NCBI GenBank assembly: GCA_020845575.1
Contig: JADLFL010000012.1
Location: 228,176-292,175, forward strand
From: Acidobacteriota bacterium
GTDB taxonomy: Bacteria > Acidobacteriota > Vicinamibacteria > Vicinamibacterales > Vicinamibacteraceae
Direction of reading: 5' to 3'
DNA: 64,000 bases
Positions 43,669 through 52,284 of this stretch are shown here, piece by piece (position 1 is the first letter of the stretch; every line of letters begins with the position of its first letter). The position numbers were made by a program, and so were the translations under genes. Under the pieces are notes generated by a model, which was not told the DNA's origin, ran no database searches, and saw only the letters and a list, made by a program, of their open reading frames with translations.

Positions 43669-45537
43669 GTGTCACCGTCAGTTGCACCCGCCACAGCCGC
43701 CCTGCACAACGTCGCCACTCGCCTGCGGATCGACTCCGTGCGGAGCACCACGAAGGCCGGCAGCGGTCACCCCAGTACGTGCTGCTCCGCCGCTGACATC
43801 GTTGCCGTTCTTTTCTGCGGCGAGATGCGCTACGACCCCGCCGACGCCGCGCGTCCCGACAACGATCGCTTCGTCCTGTCGAAGGGCCACGCCGCCCCGG
43901 TGTTGTACGCCGCGTGGGCTGAAGTCGGCATCGTGCCGCGTGCGTCGACGCTGACGCTGCGCGAACTGACCAGCGACCTCGAAGGGCACCCCACGCCTCG
44001 ACTGCCGTGGGTGGATCTGGCGACCGGCTCGCTCGGGCAGGGCCTCGCGGCGGGTGTCGGCTCCGCGCTCAACGCGCGCCGGATCGGCAGCGACTATCGC
44101 ACGTACGTGATGCTCGGCGATGGCGAGATGGCGGAGGGGTCGGTGTGGGAAGCCGCGCAGAGCGGGCAGTTCCACGCCGTGGATTCACTCTGCGCCATCA
44201 TCGACCTCAACGGACTCGGCCAGAGTCGGGGGACGCAGTTCGGCCACGACGCCGAGAACGTCGCCGCGCGGTGGCGCGCCTTCGGCTGGCACGCCATCAT
44301 CGTCGACGGACACGACATCGCGGCGATTCAGGCGGCGTTTGCCGAGGCCCGACGCACGAGCGGCAAGCCGACGGTGCTCGTGGCGGTCACGCTCAAAGGC
44401 AAGGGCGTGTCGATCATGGAGGGCAAGGACGGCTGGCACGGCAAGGCACTGAAGCCGGCGGAAGCCGACGCCGCTGTCGCCGAACTCGAAGCCCAGTTGG
44501 CGCCGGAGTCCGGCGCCGATCCCGTCGTCATCCCGAAGCCGTCCGGCGTCATCACCAGGCCCGATCCGGCATCGTCAGGGCCGATCGCGCCACCGGCCTA
44601 CGCCATGGGCGATCTGGTGGCGACGCGCGAGGCGTTCGGCACCGCGCTCGCGAAACTCGGCGCGGCCGATGCGCGCATCGTGGCGCTCGACGCAGACGTG
44701 AAGAACTCCACGTTCAGCGACCGCTTCGAGAAGGCGTTCCCCGAGCGCTTCTATCAGTCGTTCATCGCCGAGCAGGTGATGGTAGGCATGGCGATGGGTC
44801 TGGCGGCACGCGGGGCGATTCCGTTCGCCGCGACGTTCGCGGCGTTCCTCACGCGTGCCTCCGACTTCATCCGCATGGCCGGTGTGAGCCAGGTGCCGGC
44901 CAAGTTCGCCGGCAGCCACTGCGGCGTGTCGATCGGTGAGGACGGCCCGTCGCAGATGGCGCTCGAGGATCTCGCGATGTTCCGAGGCGTGCCCGGCTGC
45001 GCGGTGCTCTATCCGTGCGACGCGGTGAGCACCGAGCGTCTGATGGCGGCCGCCGCCGCGCATCCCGGCATGGCGTACCTGCGCACCAGCCGCCCGAAGA
45101 CGCCGGTCATCTACGGCAACGACGACGTGTTCGCGGTGGGTGGATCGAAGGTGCTGCTGTCGTCGGCGTCCGACGTCATCACGATCGCCACCGCTGGCGT
45201 CACGGTGTTCGAGGCCCTGCGTGCCGCAGAGACGCTGGCCGGTGAGGGCATCGGCGTGCGCGTGATCGACCTGTACTCGGTCAAGCCCGTCGACGCCGAG
45301 ACGGTGCTCGCCGCGGGACGCGAGACGGGCCTCATCCTCACCGTCGAGGATCACTACTCGGCAGGCGGCATCGGCGACGCGGTGTGCGAGGTGGTTGCGC
45401 CGCATGGCATCCGCGTGGATCGCGTGGCGGTACCCGGAGTGCCGCGCAGCGGGACGCCAGAGGAGCTCATGGACATCAACGGCCTGTCGGCGCGCGCGCT
45501 GACGGAAACCGTCCGCCGATTGGTCAGCGCGCGCTGA
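43669..45537 (+). CDS. tkt: Transketolase
   Basis: Encodes 622 residues. The GTG at 43669 is chosen because GGAGG lies 5 nt upstream, and the longer in-frame extension would overlap the preceding gene. The TPP domain has SKGHAAPVLYAAW and GDGEMAEGSVWEAAQSGQF ending in DLNG, the TPP-binding GDG...N motif. The pyrimidine-binding domain has FYQSFIAEQVMVGMAMGLA and the C-terminal domain runs from about 490. It is slightly shorter than E. coli TktA (663), similar to archaeal/vertebrate-like single-chain forms. It interconverts sugar phosphates in the pentose phosphate pathway. Probably co-transcribed with the DUF255-like gene. Confidence 0.95.
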   Translation: MSPSVAPATAALHNVATRLRIDSVRSTTKAGSGHPSTCCSAADIVAVLFCGEMRYDPADAARPDNDRFVLSKGHAAPVLYAAWAEVGIVPRASTLTLRELTSDLEGHPTPRLPWVDLATGSLGQGLAAGVGSALNARRIGSDYRTYVMLGDGEMAEGSVWEAAQSGQFHAVDSLCAIIDLNGLGQSRGTQFGHDAENVAARWRAFGWHAIIVDGHDIAAIQAAFAEARRTSGKPTVLVAVTLKGKGVSIMEGKDGWHGKALKPAEADAAVAELEAQLAPESGADPVVIPKPSGVITRPDPASSGPIAPPAYAMGDLVATREAFGTALAKLGAADARIVALDADVKNSTFSDRFEKAFPERFYQSFIAEQVMVGMAMGLAARGAIPFAATFAAFLTRASDFIRMAGVSQVPAKFAGSHCGVSIGEDGPSQMALEDLAMFRGVPGCAVLYPCDAVSTERLMAAAAAHPGMAYLRTSRPKTPVIYGNDDVFAVGGSKVLLSSASDVITIATAGVTVFEALRAAETLAGEGIGVRVIDLYSVKPVDAETVLAAGRETGLILTVEDHYSAGGIGDAVCEVVAPHGIRVDRVAVPGVPRSGTPEELMDINGLSARALTETVRRLVSAR

Positions 45538-45558
45538 CGCACGGGCGGCGGTCGATCG

Positions 45559-48531
45559 ATGCACGCGGGTTCTCGCCTCGTTCGTCTCGTCGCGCTCGCC
45601 GTCGCCGGCGCGGGCGGGCTGCACCTTGTAGTGCTCGCGCAGGAGCAGGGCCACGTTGTCGCACGAGCTGAAGCCCGTGCGCTCCATCAGGAGGCGGCGC
45701 AGCCGCTGCGCGCGGTTCAGGATCCGGCGTGGGTGCCCGACGGTACCCGCATCACCGTCTCCGTACTCGATCAGATCTGGACGATGACGCCGGATGGCCG
45801 CGACCCTCGGCCGTTCGTGGCGTGGCCGCACGGCACGCCGCCGGCTGTCGAGCGCGATCCCGCGTGGGCACCCGACGGTCGACGGCTCGCGTTCGCGGCA
45901 GACATCGGCGGCGGCTTCGACCTCTACGTGGCCACCGAGGGTGGGGCGCCGCGCCGTCTCACGATCGCCCCCGGCGACGAACGCCAGCCGTCATGGACGC
46001 CCGACGGTCGCCTCGTGTTCGCGCAGCGCGCGCGCGACCAGTGGGGACTGATGGTGATCAACGTCGACGGCACGTCGCCGGACGTACCACCGCGCATCGA
46101 GGTGCTCGTCGACACGCAGGCCGACGAGCGTGATCCTGCCGTGTCGCCTGATGGACGTCGTCTGGCGTACGTGAGCAGCGACGCCGACGACAACGGTTCC
46201 GACGACGTGTGGGTGCGTGCGCTGCCGGGGCTCTCCGTGCTGCCCGACGGCGGTGAGCCGGTGCCGACGACTGTCGACGAACGCCCGTGGCGCGTCACGG
46301 CCACACGTGCGCGCGAGTCGAATCCCGCGTGGGATCCGTCCGGCCAGCGGCTGGCGTATGCGGCCGACGACGATGGGGACGGGGCGGTGTGGGTGACGGC
46401 CGTGCCGTCCGGGCCTGCGGCGACGGGCCGCCGACCGCGCGGCGCGGGCGACGGCGCGATTCTCGTGTCGCGCATGCGGTCGCGCCCGGTCTGGTCGCCG
46501 GATGGCCGCACGCTGCTCCTGGCGGACCTGCCAGCCGACTGGCCGCGTTACAACGGCAATCCCGCGCGCGTGCCAGCCGACCCACCCCCGGTGTTCGGTC
46601 GCGGCGCGGGCTTCGGACTGCGCACGATTCCCGCGCCGCTGCCGCCAGACGCCGGCGCGCAGCCCGTACAGAGCGCCGTCGAACCCGACGCCGTGCGGTG
46701 GACGCTCGCCTTCGATCGCACATGGCTGCTGCTGCGCGATCTCTACTACCGGTCTGGGCCGCAGGCGGCGGCGTGGGACGCGCTCCGGGCTCAACTGCGG
46801 CCCCGCGCAACGGCCGCGCACACTGGCGCGGAACTCGCCGTCGTCGTCGACGACCTGGTGGCGCGGCAACCGCTCGTACGCGAGCCAGTGACGTCGCAGG
46901 ACGCGATGGTCGTGTCAGGTCATCGCCTCGCGAGCGAGGCAGGCGCGCGCATTCTCCAACAGGGCGGCAACATCGTCGATGCGGCAATCGCCGTGTCGTT
47001 CGCGCTCGGTGTCGTCGAACCCGACGCGTCGGGCATCGGGGGCGATGGGATGGCGCTGCTGTTCCTGAACGGCATGCGCGAGCCCGTGGTGATCGACTAC
47101 AAGGACCAGTCGCCCATCCACGCCACGCTCACCAACCCGGCGATCTTCCGCGACGGCCGTATCGTCGGCGACGGCCCTGCTGCAGCGAACATTCCCGGTG
47201 TCGTCGCGGGGATGGATCACCTGTACCGCCGATACGGATCGGGCCGTTTCGCGTGGTCGCAACTCATTGCTCCGGCGATTGCGCTGGCCGCTGAAGGGTA
47301 CGAGCTCGACGAGGCCCTGCCGACGACGCTGCGCGAGGGACGGCCGCAGCTGGAGCGATGGCCGGAAGCCGCGCGTGTGTATCTCCCGAACGGGCGCGTG
47401 CCGCGCGCAGGTGAGCGCTTCGTCAACGCCGACTACGCCTCCACGCTGACGGCAATTGCGTCAGAAGGTGCTGACGCGTTCTATCGGGGCAGCCTCGCCA
47501 AGCGCATCGCGGCCGACATGGAGGCCAACGGCGGCATCATCGGCGTGGAGGATCTGGCGCAGTACCAGGTCATCGAACGCACGCCTGTCAGCGGCCGCTA
47601 TCGCGGGCTCCAGGTGTTCGGCACGCCGCCGCCCGTGTCGACGGGCACGGCGCTCATCGAGACCCTGCAGATTCTCGACAGGTACCAGCCGCCGCGCGGT
47701 GCGCGGATCACCGAGTCGCCCGACTACCTGCACTACGCCATCGAAGCGTGGAAGGTGCGCGATCCGCTGCGGCGCGTGGCCGATCCCGCGCTGTGGCCCG
47801 TCGATGTGACGTCGCACCTCGAGCCGGAGCACGCCGCGTCACTCTTCGGCCGGATCGATCCGCTGCGCGCGCAGCCGTTCGCAGCCGAAGGCGATGGTGG
47901 TACGCAGGGACAGGGCGAACGGATCGGGCGTGGCACCACGGCGTTCGCGATCGGCGATGCCGCGGGCAACACGATCGTCGTCACGCAGACGCTGTCGACG
48001 TGGGGTGGTGCGTTCTACGTGTCGAAGGGACTCGGCTTCCTCTACAACAATCACCTGCGCGGCTATCGCACCGTGCGCGGTGCATACGGGCAACTGTTGC
48101 CGCTCATGCGGTCCTCGTCGACGAGTGCGCCGACGCTGGTGTGCGAAGAGGTCAATGGCGTGCTGCGCCCGCGCCTGGCCGTCGGTGCCGCGGGTAACGC
48201 GTGGATCACGTCATCGGTCTACGGCATCGTCCTGGCGCACGTGGACGGCGGGCTCGGCGCGCAGGCGGCCATCGAGGCGCCGCGGCTGCTCGTGGGCCGC
48301 GATCCGATCGACGCCGCCGGACTCGTCGCGCGAGTGCAGATCGAGGACCGCATTCCCGGCCGCGTGCTCGACGCGCTCGCTGCGAAGGGCCATCGCTTCC
48401 AGACGATCGGCCGCAAGGGCGAGATGCGCTACGGATATGCGGCCGTGATGCAGTTCGACGCGGCAACGGGCCGGATCGAGGCAGGCGCGGAGCCCCGTCG
48501 ATCCCACCACGCGATTGCAGTACAACGATAG
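45559..48531 (+). CDS. PD40 beta-propeller fused to gamma-glutamyltransferase
   Basis: Encodes 990 residues with an N-terminal signal-like segment (LVRLVALAVAGAGGLHLVVLA). Residues about 55-340 carry PD40/TolB-type propeller repeats (PAWVPDGTRITV, PAWAPDGRRLAFAAD, PSWTPDGRLVFAQ, PAVSPDGRRLAYVSSD). Residues about 375-445 (FDRTWLLLRDLYYRSG, AWDALRAQLRP) look like the helical linker seen in Tricorn-type proteins. From about residue 450 a complete gamma-glutamyltransferase domain follows, with the autocatalytic nucleophile at T793 in GRGTTAFAIGDAAGN. Canonical enzymes have TTH at that site; here the third residue is Ala. It may hydrolyse glutathione-like peptides in the periplasm. This three-part fusion is unusual. 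Confidence 0.85.
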   Translation: MHAGSRLVRLVALAVAGAGGLHLVVLAQEQGHVVARAEARALHQEAAQPLRAVQDPAWVPDGTRITVSVLDQIWTMTPDGRDPRPFVAWPHGTPPAVERDPAWAPDGRRLAFAADIGGGFDLYVATEGGAPRRLTIAPGDERQPSWTPDGRLVFAQRARDQWGLMVINVDGTSPDVPPRIEVLVDTQADERDPAVSPDGRRLAYVSSDADDNGSDDVWVRALPGLSVLPDGGEPVPTTVDERPWRVTATRARESNPAWDPSGQRLAYAADDDGDGAVWVTAVPSGPAATGRRPRGAGDGAILVSRMRSRPVWSPDGRTLLLADLPADWPRYNGNPARVPADPPPVFGRGAGFGLRTIPAPLPPDAGAQPVQSAVEPDAVRWTLAFDRTWLLLRDLYYRSGPQAAAWDALRAQLRPRATAAHTGAELAVVVDDLVARQPLVREPVTSQDAMVVSGHRLASEAGARILQQGGNIVDAAIAVSFALGVVEPDASGIGGDGMALLFLNGMREPVVIDYKDQSPIHATLTNPAIFRDGRIVGDGPAAANIPGVVAGMDHLYRRYGSGRFAWSQLIAPAIALAAEGYELDEALPTTLREGRPQLERWPEAARVYLPNGRVPRAGERFVNADYASTLTAIASEGADAFYRGSLAKRIAADMEANGGIIGVEDLAQYQVIERTPVSGRYRGLQVFGTPPPVSTGTALIETLQILDRYQPPRGARITESPDYLHYAIEAWKVRDPLRRVADPALWPVDVTSHLEPEHAASLFGRIDPLRAQPFAAEGDGGTQGQGERIGRGTTAFAIGDAAGNTIVVTQTLSTWGGAFYVSKGLGFLYNNHLRGYRTVRGAYGQLLPLMRSSSTSAPTLVCEEVNGVLRPRLAVGAAGNAWITSSVYGIVLAHVDGGLGAQAAIEAPRLLVGRDPIDAAGLVARVQIEDRIPGRVLDALAAKGHRFQTIGRKGEMRYGYAAVMQFDAATGRIEAGAEPRRSHHAIAVQR

Positions 48532-48564
48532 ACGCGGGCGTCACACGCGCCCGCCGAGGCCACC

Positions 48565-49065
48565 ATGGCGACCACGCGCACGTCTTTCCTGATCGACGAA
48601 CTCCACAGGGCCTACGACGGCGATCCGTGGCACGGATCGTCAGTCGCCACGCTGCTGTCAGGGCTCACCGCCGCGGAGGCGATGGCGCGCCCGATCGACG
48701 GCGCGCATACCATCGCGGAACTGGTGGCGCACATGACGGTGTGGGTGAACGAGGTCACGCGCCGCGTGTGCGGTCATCCGGCCGCCGATCCGATCGAAGG
48801 CGACTGGCCGTTGCCGCGCGCCGTCGACCAGGCTGGCTGGGCCGCGATGCACCTCGCGTTCGCCAATGCGATGGCGCGCCTCATCGAGGCCGTCGCGGGG
48901 TTCCCCGAGTCCCGCTGGGACGACATCGTCGGCGACGCGCGCAACCCCGCCCTCGGCACGGGCCTCTCCTACGCACAGACGGTCTCGGGACTGGTGCAGC
49001 ATCTGGCCTATCACGGGGGACAGGTGGGGATGATGAGGAAGAGCCTGTCAAAGGGAAAAAGGTAA
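48565..49065 (+). CDS. DinB-family protein
   Basis: A 166-residue four-helix-bundle protein of the DinB/YfiT superfamily, putative metal-dependent enzymes. The three metal-binding His positions are recognisable: ELVAHMTVWVNE and, near the C-terminus, LVQHLAYHGGQVGMM. Other family members are thiol-dependent transferases or hydrolases (bacillithiol or mycothiol linked) or uncharacterised stress proteins. No ribosome binding site is obvious. It follows the fusion gamma-glutamyltransferase by 33 nt. A second DinB-like gene lies at 53606-54085. Confidence 0.9.
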   Translation: MATTRTSFLIDELHRAYDGDPWHGSSVATLLSGLTAAEAMARPIDGAHTIAELVAHMTVWVNEVTRRVCGHPAADPIEGDWPLPRAVDQAGWAAMHLAFANAMARLIEAVAGFPESRWDDIVGDARNPALGTGLSYAQTVSGLVQHLAYHGGQVGMMRKSLSKGKR

Positions 49066-49072
49066 GAGAGCG

Positions 49073-49078
49073 TAGACT
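49073..49078 (+). promoter_or_regulatory. -10-like TAGACT for the first nucleotidyltransferase module
   Basis: TAGACT is followed by CTGAAC and the GTG at 49085, a 6-nt gap, so the transcript would be leaderless. Confidence 0.45.
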
Positions 49079-49084
49079 CTGAAC

Positions 49085-49303
49085 GTGGACTCCAGGTCCG
49101 AACGTCGCAGCCGCATGACGGCGCGGGTGTACCGGTCCAACGCCGAACACGATCGCGATGACCCGGCGTACTGGGCCGCGCTGCCGATCGATGTGCGTGT
49201 TACCGAAGTCTGGCGCCTCAGTGTCGAGCAATGGCAGATGCGCGGGGGCTTCCCTGATGAACCAGGACTTTGTCGATCTGTTGTGCGCATTCATCGACCA
49301 TGA
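49085..49303 (+). CDS. Small protein paired with nucleotidyltransferase (antitoxin-like)
   Basis: Encodes 72 residues from a GTG 6 nt after a TAGACT box. The sequence is basic and helical at the start (SRSERRSRMTARVYRSNAEHDRDD) and then reads YWAALPIDVRVTEVWRLSVEQWQMRG. Short proteins of this kind commonly precede nucleotidyltransferase genes. Its last 47 bases overlap the start of the nucleotidyltransferase gene in another frame, a strong sign of coupled translation. The role as antitoxin is inferred from the arrangement only. Confidence 0.7.
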   Translation: MDSRSERRSRMTARVYRSNAEHDRDDPAYWAALPIDVRVTEVWRLSVEQWQMRGGFPDEPGLCRSVVRIHRP

Positions 49304-49700
49304 GGTGCGCTTCCTGGTGGTCGGTGCATACGCCCTTGGTGTCCACGGTCGCCCACGCGCTACGGGTGACCTCGATGTGTGGGTCGAGGCGACTCCGGAG
49401 AATGCGGTTCGCGTGATGCGGGCCCTTGCCGGGTTCGGGGCGCCACTCGAGCAGGTCACGACAGACGATTTCGCTCGTCCTGGCATCGTCTTCCAGATGG
49501 GAGTACCGCCACGCCGCATCGACATCCTCACGGCGCTCAGCGGCATCACGTTCGCCGACGCCTGGCCGTTTCGCCTGCGCGCTCCGTTCGGCCCCATCTC
49601 GGTCGACGTCCTCGGGCGCGACGACTTCATCGCGAACAAGCGTGCGGCCGGACGGGCGAAGGATCTGGCCGACATCGAGGCGCTGGGCTCACCCGATTGA
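49257..49700 (+). CDS. MNT-like nucleotidyltransferase (DUF6036-type)
   Basis: Encodes 147 residues. The nucleotidyltransferase signature is FLVVGAYALGVHGRPRATGDLDVWVEA, with the metal-binding DxD in GDLDVW. PPRRIDILTALSGI and a C-terminal RAAGRAKDLADIEAL helix follow, typical of stand-alone minimal nucleotidyltransferases. Such proteins can AMPylate tRNA or a partner protein in toxin-antitoxin modules. It overlaps the upstream 72-residue gene by 47 nt. No HEPN partner is encoded next to it, so it is not the classical MNT/HEPN pair. A related module lies at 56257-56941. Confidence 0.88.
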   Translation: MNQDFVDLLCAFIDHEVRFLVVGAYALGVHGRPRATGDLDVWVEATPENAVRVMRALAGFGAPLEQVTTDDFARPGIVFQMGVPPRRIDILTALSGITFADAWPFRLRAPFGPISVDVLGRDDFIANKRAAGRAKDLADIEALGSPD

Positions 49701-49797
49701 TCGGTACGTCACGCGCATTCCGATTGCGATCTTCCAGTTGGCCACAGCACAATCCACGTCAGCAACCGTCATACCGCTGGTGAGAGGGAAGGGCTGA

Positions 49798-50307
49798 GTG
49801 CTGTACACCACGACGCTCGTGTTGACGTCGATCCTGCTTGCCGCTGGTGGCGCCGTGCAGAGTGGAGACGTCTGGCAGACGCTGCACGGCAGTTGGAGCG
49901 GTAGCGGGCAGGTGCGCGGGATGTCGGCGGAAGTGGAGCTCACGTTCGCGCCGGCGCTGGGTGACGATGGGCGGGCGCATCGGCTGGAGTTCGTCAATCG
50001 CATGCAACTGCCGGATGGCAAGCCGTGGATGTTTCGTGCGCAGGCGATCTACCAGTGCGGTGCGGACGGGCATTGTCGTGGGCACTGGTACGACAACCGC
50101 GGCCAGAGCATGCCCGTCGACGCGCGCATCGAAGGCCGCGCGCTGATCGTGGACTGGGGCGACGCGGGCACGCCGGAGCGTGGGCGTACCGAGTACCGCG
50201 TGCAGTCCGACGGCGCGATGGAGATCGTCGACCATGTCCTCGGCAAGGACGGCGCCTGGAAGCAGTTCGGCCTGGTGAAAGCCGTCCGCGCGCAGCGCTC
50301 TCGCTGA
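49798..50307 (+). CDS. Secreted protein of unknown function, 169 aa
   Basis: Begins with GTG and a signal peptide (TTTLVLTSILLAAGGAVQSG). The mature part is beta-rich with alternating residues (LHGSWSGSGQVRGMSAEVELTFAPAL, AQAIYQCGADGHCRGHWYDNRG, IEGRALIVDWGD), reminiscent of DUF1579-like or lipocalin-like secreted barrels; not assigned firmly. Two cysteines could form a disulfide. The stop TGA overlaps the ATG of the next gene (50307), so the two are translationally coupled. Confidence 0.72.
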   Translation: MLYTTTLVLTSILLAAGGAVQSGDVWQTLHGSWSGSGQVRGMSAEVELTFAPALGDDGRAHRLEFVNRMQLPDGKPWMFRAQAIYQCGADGHCRGHWYDNRGQSMPVDARIEGRALIVDWGDAGTPERGRTEYRVQSDGAMEIVDHVLGKDGAWKQFGLVKAVRAQRSR

Positions 50308-50672
50308 TGTACAGCCTCCTGATACCGGCAGCGCTTCTCACGACGGTCGGCATCGCTGCCTGGTACGTCAGCGGTCGCGGCGGGGGGCGGACGTTGGCCC
50401 ATCGCGCCTGGCGACTGGCCCTCGTCACCCTGGCGGTCTCCGGACTCGCGGTGGCGACGTACCAGAAGCCGCAATCGTTCTACACGAACTTCGCGATGCT
50501 GCCGTCGCTCTTCTGGTGGGTGAGTGCCGTGATGCTCGGCCTCCTCGCGGTTGTCGTGAGCCTGACCGCTGTCGTCAGGGGTGAAGGCTACCGGTCGGTT
50601 GCAGCCGCGGCTGGCCTGGCCGTGACAAGTCCCGTTGTGGCGATTGCCGTGATCGCCTGGCGCGCCACGTGA
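50307..50672 (+). CDS. Small four-helix integral membrane protein
   Basis: Encodes 121 residues with four hydrophobic segments: LLIPAALLTTVGIAAWYV, LALVTLAVSGLAVATY, FWWVSAVMLGLLAVVVSLTAVV and LAVTSPVVAIAVIAW. Short basic loops (RGGGRTLAHRAWR) suggest orientation. The ATG overlaps the preceding stop by one base, indicating co-expression with the secreted 169-residue protein. No family recognised. Confidence 0.75.
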   Translation: MYSLLIPAALLTTVGIAAWYVSGRGGGRTLAHRAWRLALVTLAVSGLAVATYQKPQSFYTNFAMLPSLFWWVSAVMLGLLAVVVSLTAVVRGEGYRSVAAAAGLAVTSPVVAIAVIAWRAT

Positions 50673-50785
50673 CGAAGAGGGCCGAGCCTCGACGAGTCCG
50701 CTATTGCGCCGGCGACACGCCCGATACGGTCGTCAAGGCGAAGCGCTGATCGTCGCCAGGGAAAGTGGAAAGACTGGCAGGAGAC

Positions 50786-50821
50786 AAAGAAAGGCGCCAC
50801 CCGCGGGTGGCGCCTTTCTTT
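50786..50821. terminator. Perfect 36-bp palindrome, strong bidirectional terminator
   Basis: The stretch is its own reverse complement. It begins AAAGAAAGGCGCC and ends GGCGCCTTTCTTT, so a GC-rich stem is followed by T-rich tracts on both strands. It lies 21 nt beyond the stop of the minus-strand PEP-CTERM gene and 113 nt after the plus-strand membrane protein gene, so it can terminate both. Confidence 0.85.
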
Positions 50822-50842
50822 CACTGCACGAGGTCGCGGGCG

Positions 50843-51025
50843 TCAGGCGACGCGGCGGCGGGCTGCTGCGAGCCCTGCCAGGGCAAGGCCCAGGAGCGTC
50901 AGCGAGGCGGGCTCCGGCGTCGGAACGGGCGTGCCGGTAATCTTGTTGTAGAAACCGACGGTGTGGTTGTCGGACTCATGGCGCGAGGCCGACGGCTTGG
51001 GCCGCCGCTGCGTCAAGTCGTCCAA
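50843..51025 (-). CDS. Very short PEP-CTERM protein, probably a remnant
   Basis: A 60-residue frame ending in a textbook PEP-CTERM sorting tail: VPTPEPASLTLLGLALAGLAAARRR, with the PEP motif, membrane helix and basic end recognised by exosortase systems. Normal PEP-CTERM proteins have a signal peptide and a long Ser/Thr-rich body. Here only about 30 residues precede the tail, there is no signal peptide, and only 40 nt separate the start from the next gene. It is probably the 3' remnant of a larger gene, kept with its terminator. Confidence 0.5.
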   Translation of the reverse strand: MDDLTQRRPKPSASRHESDNHTVGFYNKITGTPVPTPEPASLTLLGLALAGLAAARRRVA

Positions 51026-51065
51026 AGGGATGAGTTTTGGCGCCGGGAGGAAGTACCGAGAGGCC

Positions 51066-51389
51066 TCAGTTCTCTCCTGCTGCTGGAACAGTGACCGTCG
51101 TCAAGGCATCGGCCCCCATCACCGTCGTCCACTCGCGCACGTGCCAGCGTGCGGCGAGGCCGTTGACCACGTAGGGATCCTCGCGGGCGAAGTCTTCGAC
51201 GATCGCGCGATCGGCGGCCTTGAAGAGGAGCACGCCAATCGGCGCGCCGTCATCGGTACACGCGCCGGCGAGCACCAGATCGCCTCGCGCGTTGGCGGCG
51301 CGGGCGTGCGCGAAGTGCGCAGGCCGCAGCGCGGTCCGACGCGCGAGGTAGTCGGGCACGTAGTCGTAGAACAGCAAGAAGTGTTTCAT
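51066..51389 (-). CDS. YciI-family protein
   Basis: Encodes 107 residues from the ATG at 51389, where the ferredoxin-like fold starts (MKHFLLFYDYVPDY). The family active-site His and Asp are in HFAHARAANARG and EDPYVVNGL, with ADRAIVEDFA between. YciI-like proteins are small putative hydrolases or dehydratases with poorly known substrates. It lies 22 nt after the aquaporin stop on the same strand and is probably in the same transcript. Confidence 0.88.
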   Translation of the reverse strand: MKHFLLFYDYVPDYLARRTALRPAHFAHARAANARGDLVLAGACTDDGAPIGVLLFKAADRAIVEDFAREDPYVVNGLAARWHVREWTTVMGADALTTVTVPAAGEN

Positions 51390-51411
51390 TGCGTTGTCTG
51401 CAAGCCCGGCG

Positions 51412-52107
51412 CTAGTCCCGATCCGGCTCTCCGAGCCAGCGATACGCGACACCCGCCAGCGCGGCGCCGACGATCGGGGCGATCCAGAACAGCCAGAGCT
51501 GCGAGAGCGCCCATCCACCGACGAAGAGGGCCGGCCCCGTGCTGCGCGCCGGGTTCACCGACGTGTTGGTCACGGGAATCGAGATCAGGTGGATGAGGGT
51601 GAGGCCCAGGCCGATCGCGATTGGCGCGAATCCCGCCGGCGCGCGCTTGTCCGTGGCGCCGAGGATGATCACCAGGAACATGAACGTCATCACGATCTCG
51701 GTGACCAGGGCCGATCCGAGCGCGTAGCCGCCCGGTGAGTGCACGCCGTAGCCGTTGGACGCGAAGCCACTCGCGAGGCTGAAGCCCGTCTGCCCACTGG
51801 CGATGACGTACAGGACGGCTGCACCCGCTATCGCACCCGCCACCTGCGCCACGACGTATCCGGGCAGATCCGACGCCTTGAAGCGGCCGCCCACCACCAG
51901 GCCGACGGTGACCGCGGGATTGAGATGGCAGCCCGAGATGTGCCCGATCGCGAACGCCATCGTCAGCACCGTGAGGCCGAACGCGAACGCCACGCCGAGC
52001 AGCCCGATGCCGACGTCGGGGAATGCCGCGGCGAGCACCGCGCTGCCACAGCCGCCCAGCACGAGCCAGAACGTGCCGAGGAACTCCGCTCCAAGTCGCT
52101 TGCCCAT
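51412..52107 (-). CDS. aqpZ: Aquaporin Z-like water channel
   Basis: Encodes 231 residues with six membrane helices and both NPA half-helices: [11 protein letters not shown] and [11 protein letters not shown]. The selectivity-filter region around the second motif, with Arg after NPA, and the length match water-specific AqpZ rather than glycerol facilitators, which have a GLVP-type D residue. GGGAGGTGAGAG immediately precedes the ATG. A TATACT box lies at 52158-52163 on the minus strand, leaving a leader of about 45 nt. It mediates water flux at the inner membrane. Confidence 0.95.
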   Translation of the reverse strand: MGKRLGAEFLGTFWLVLGGCGSAVLAAAFPDVGIGLLGVAFAFGLTVLTMAFAIGHISGCHLNPAVTVGLVVGGRFKASDLPGYVVAQVAGAIAGAAVLYVIASGQTGFSLASGFASNGYGVHSPGGYALGSALVTEIVMTFMFLVIILGATDKRAPAGFAPIAIGLGLTLIHLISIPVTNTSVNPARSTGPALFVGGWALSQLWLFWIAPIVGAALAGVAYRWLGEPDRD

Positions 52108-52157
52108 CTCTCACCTCCCGAAGTGGTCGAACGACGAACTGTCGGTGTCAGCGCGCG

Positions 52158-52163
52158 AGTATA
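52158..52163 (-). promoter_or_regulatory. -10-like TATACT for aqpZ
   Basis: TATACT on the minus strand lies about 50 nt before the aqpZ ATG, so this gene has a normal leader with a strong ribosome binding site. No clear -35 is seen. Confidence 0.4.
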
Positions 52164-52284
52164 CAGCCCACGACTCACGTGGCCCTGGCAACGCCCTGAG
52201 CGACGACCTGGATCCAGCGCCGGAGTCGAAGCCCGGAGGGTGACTATTCCTCTCGCTCGTGAATGGTCCGGGATAGAGTTGCGT

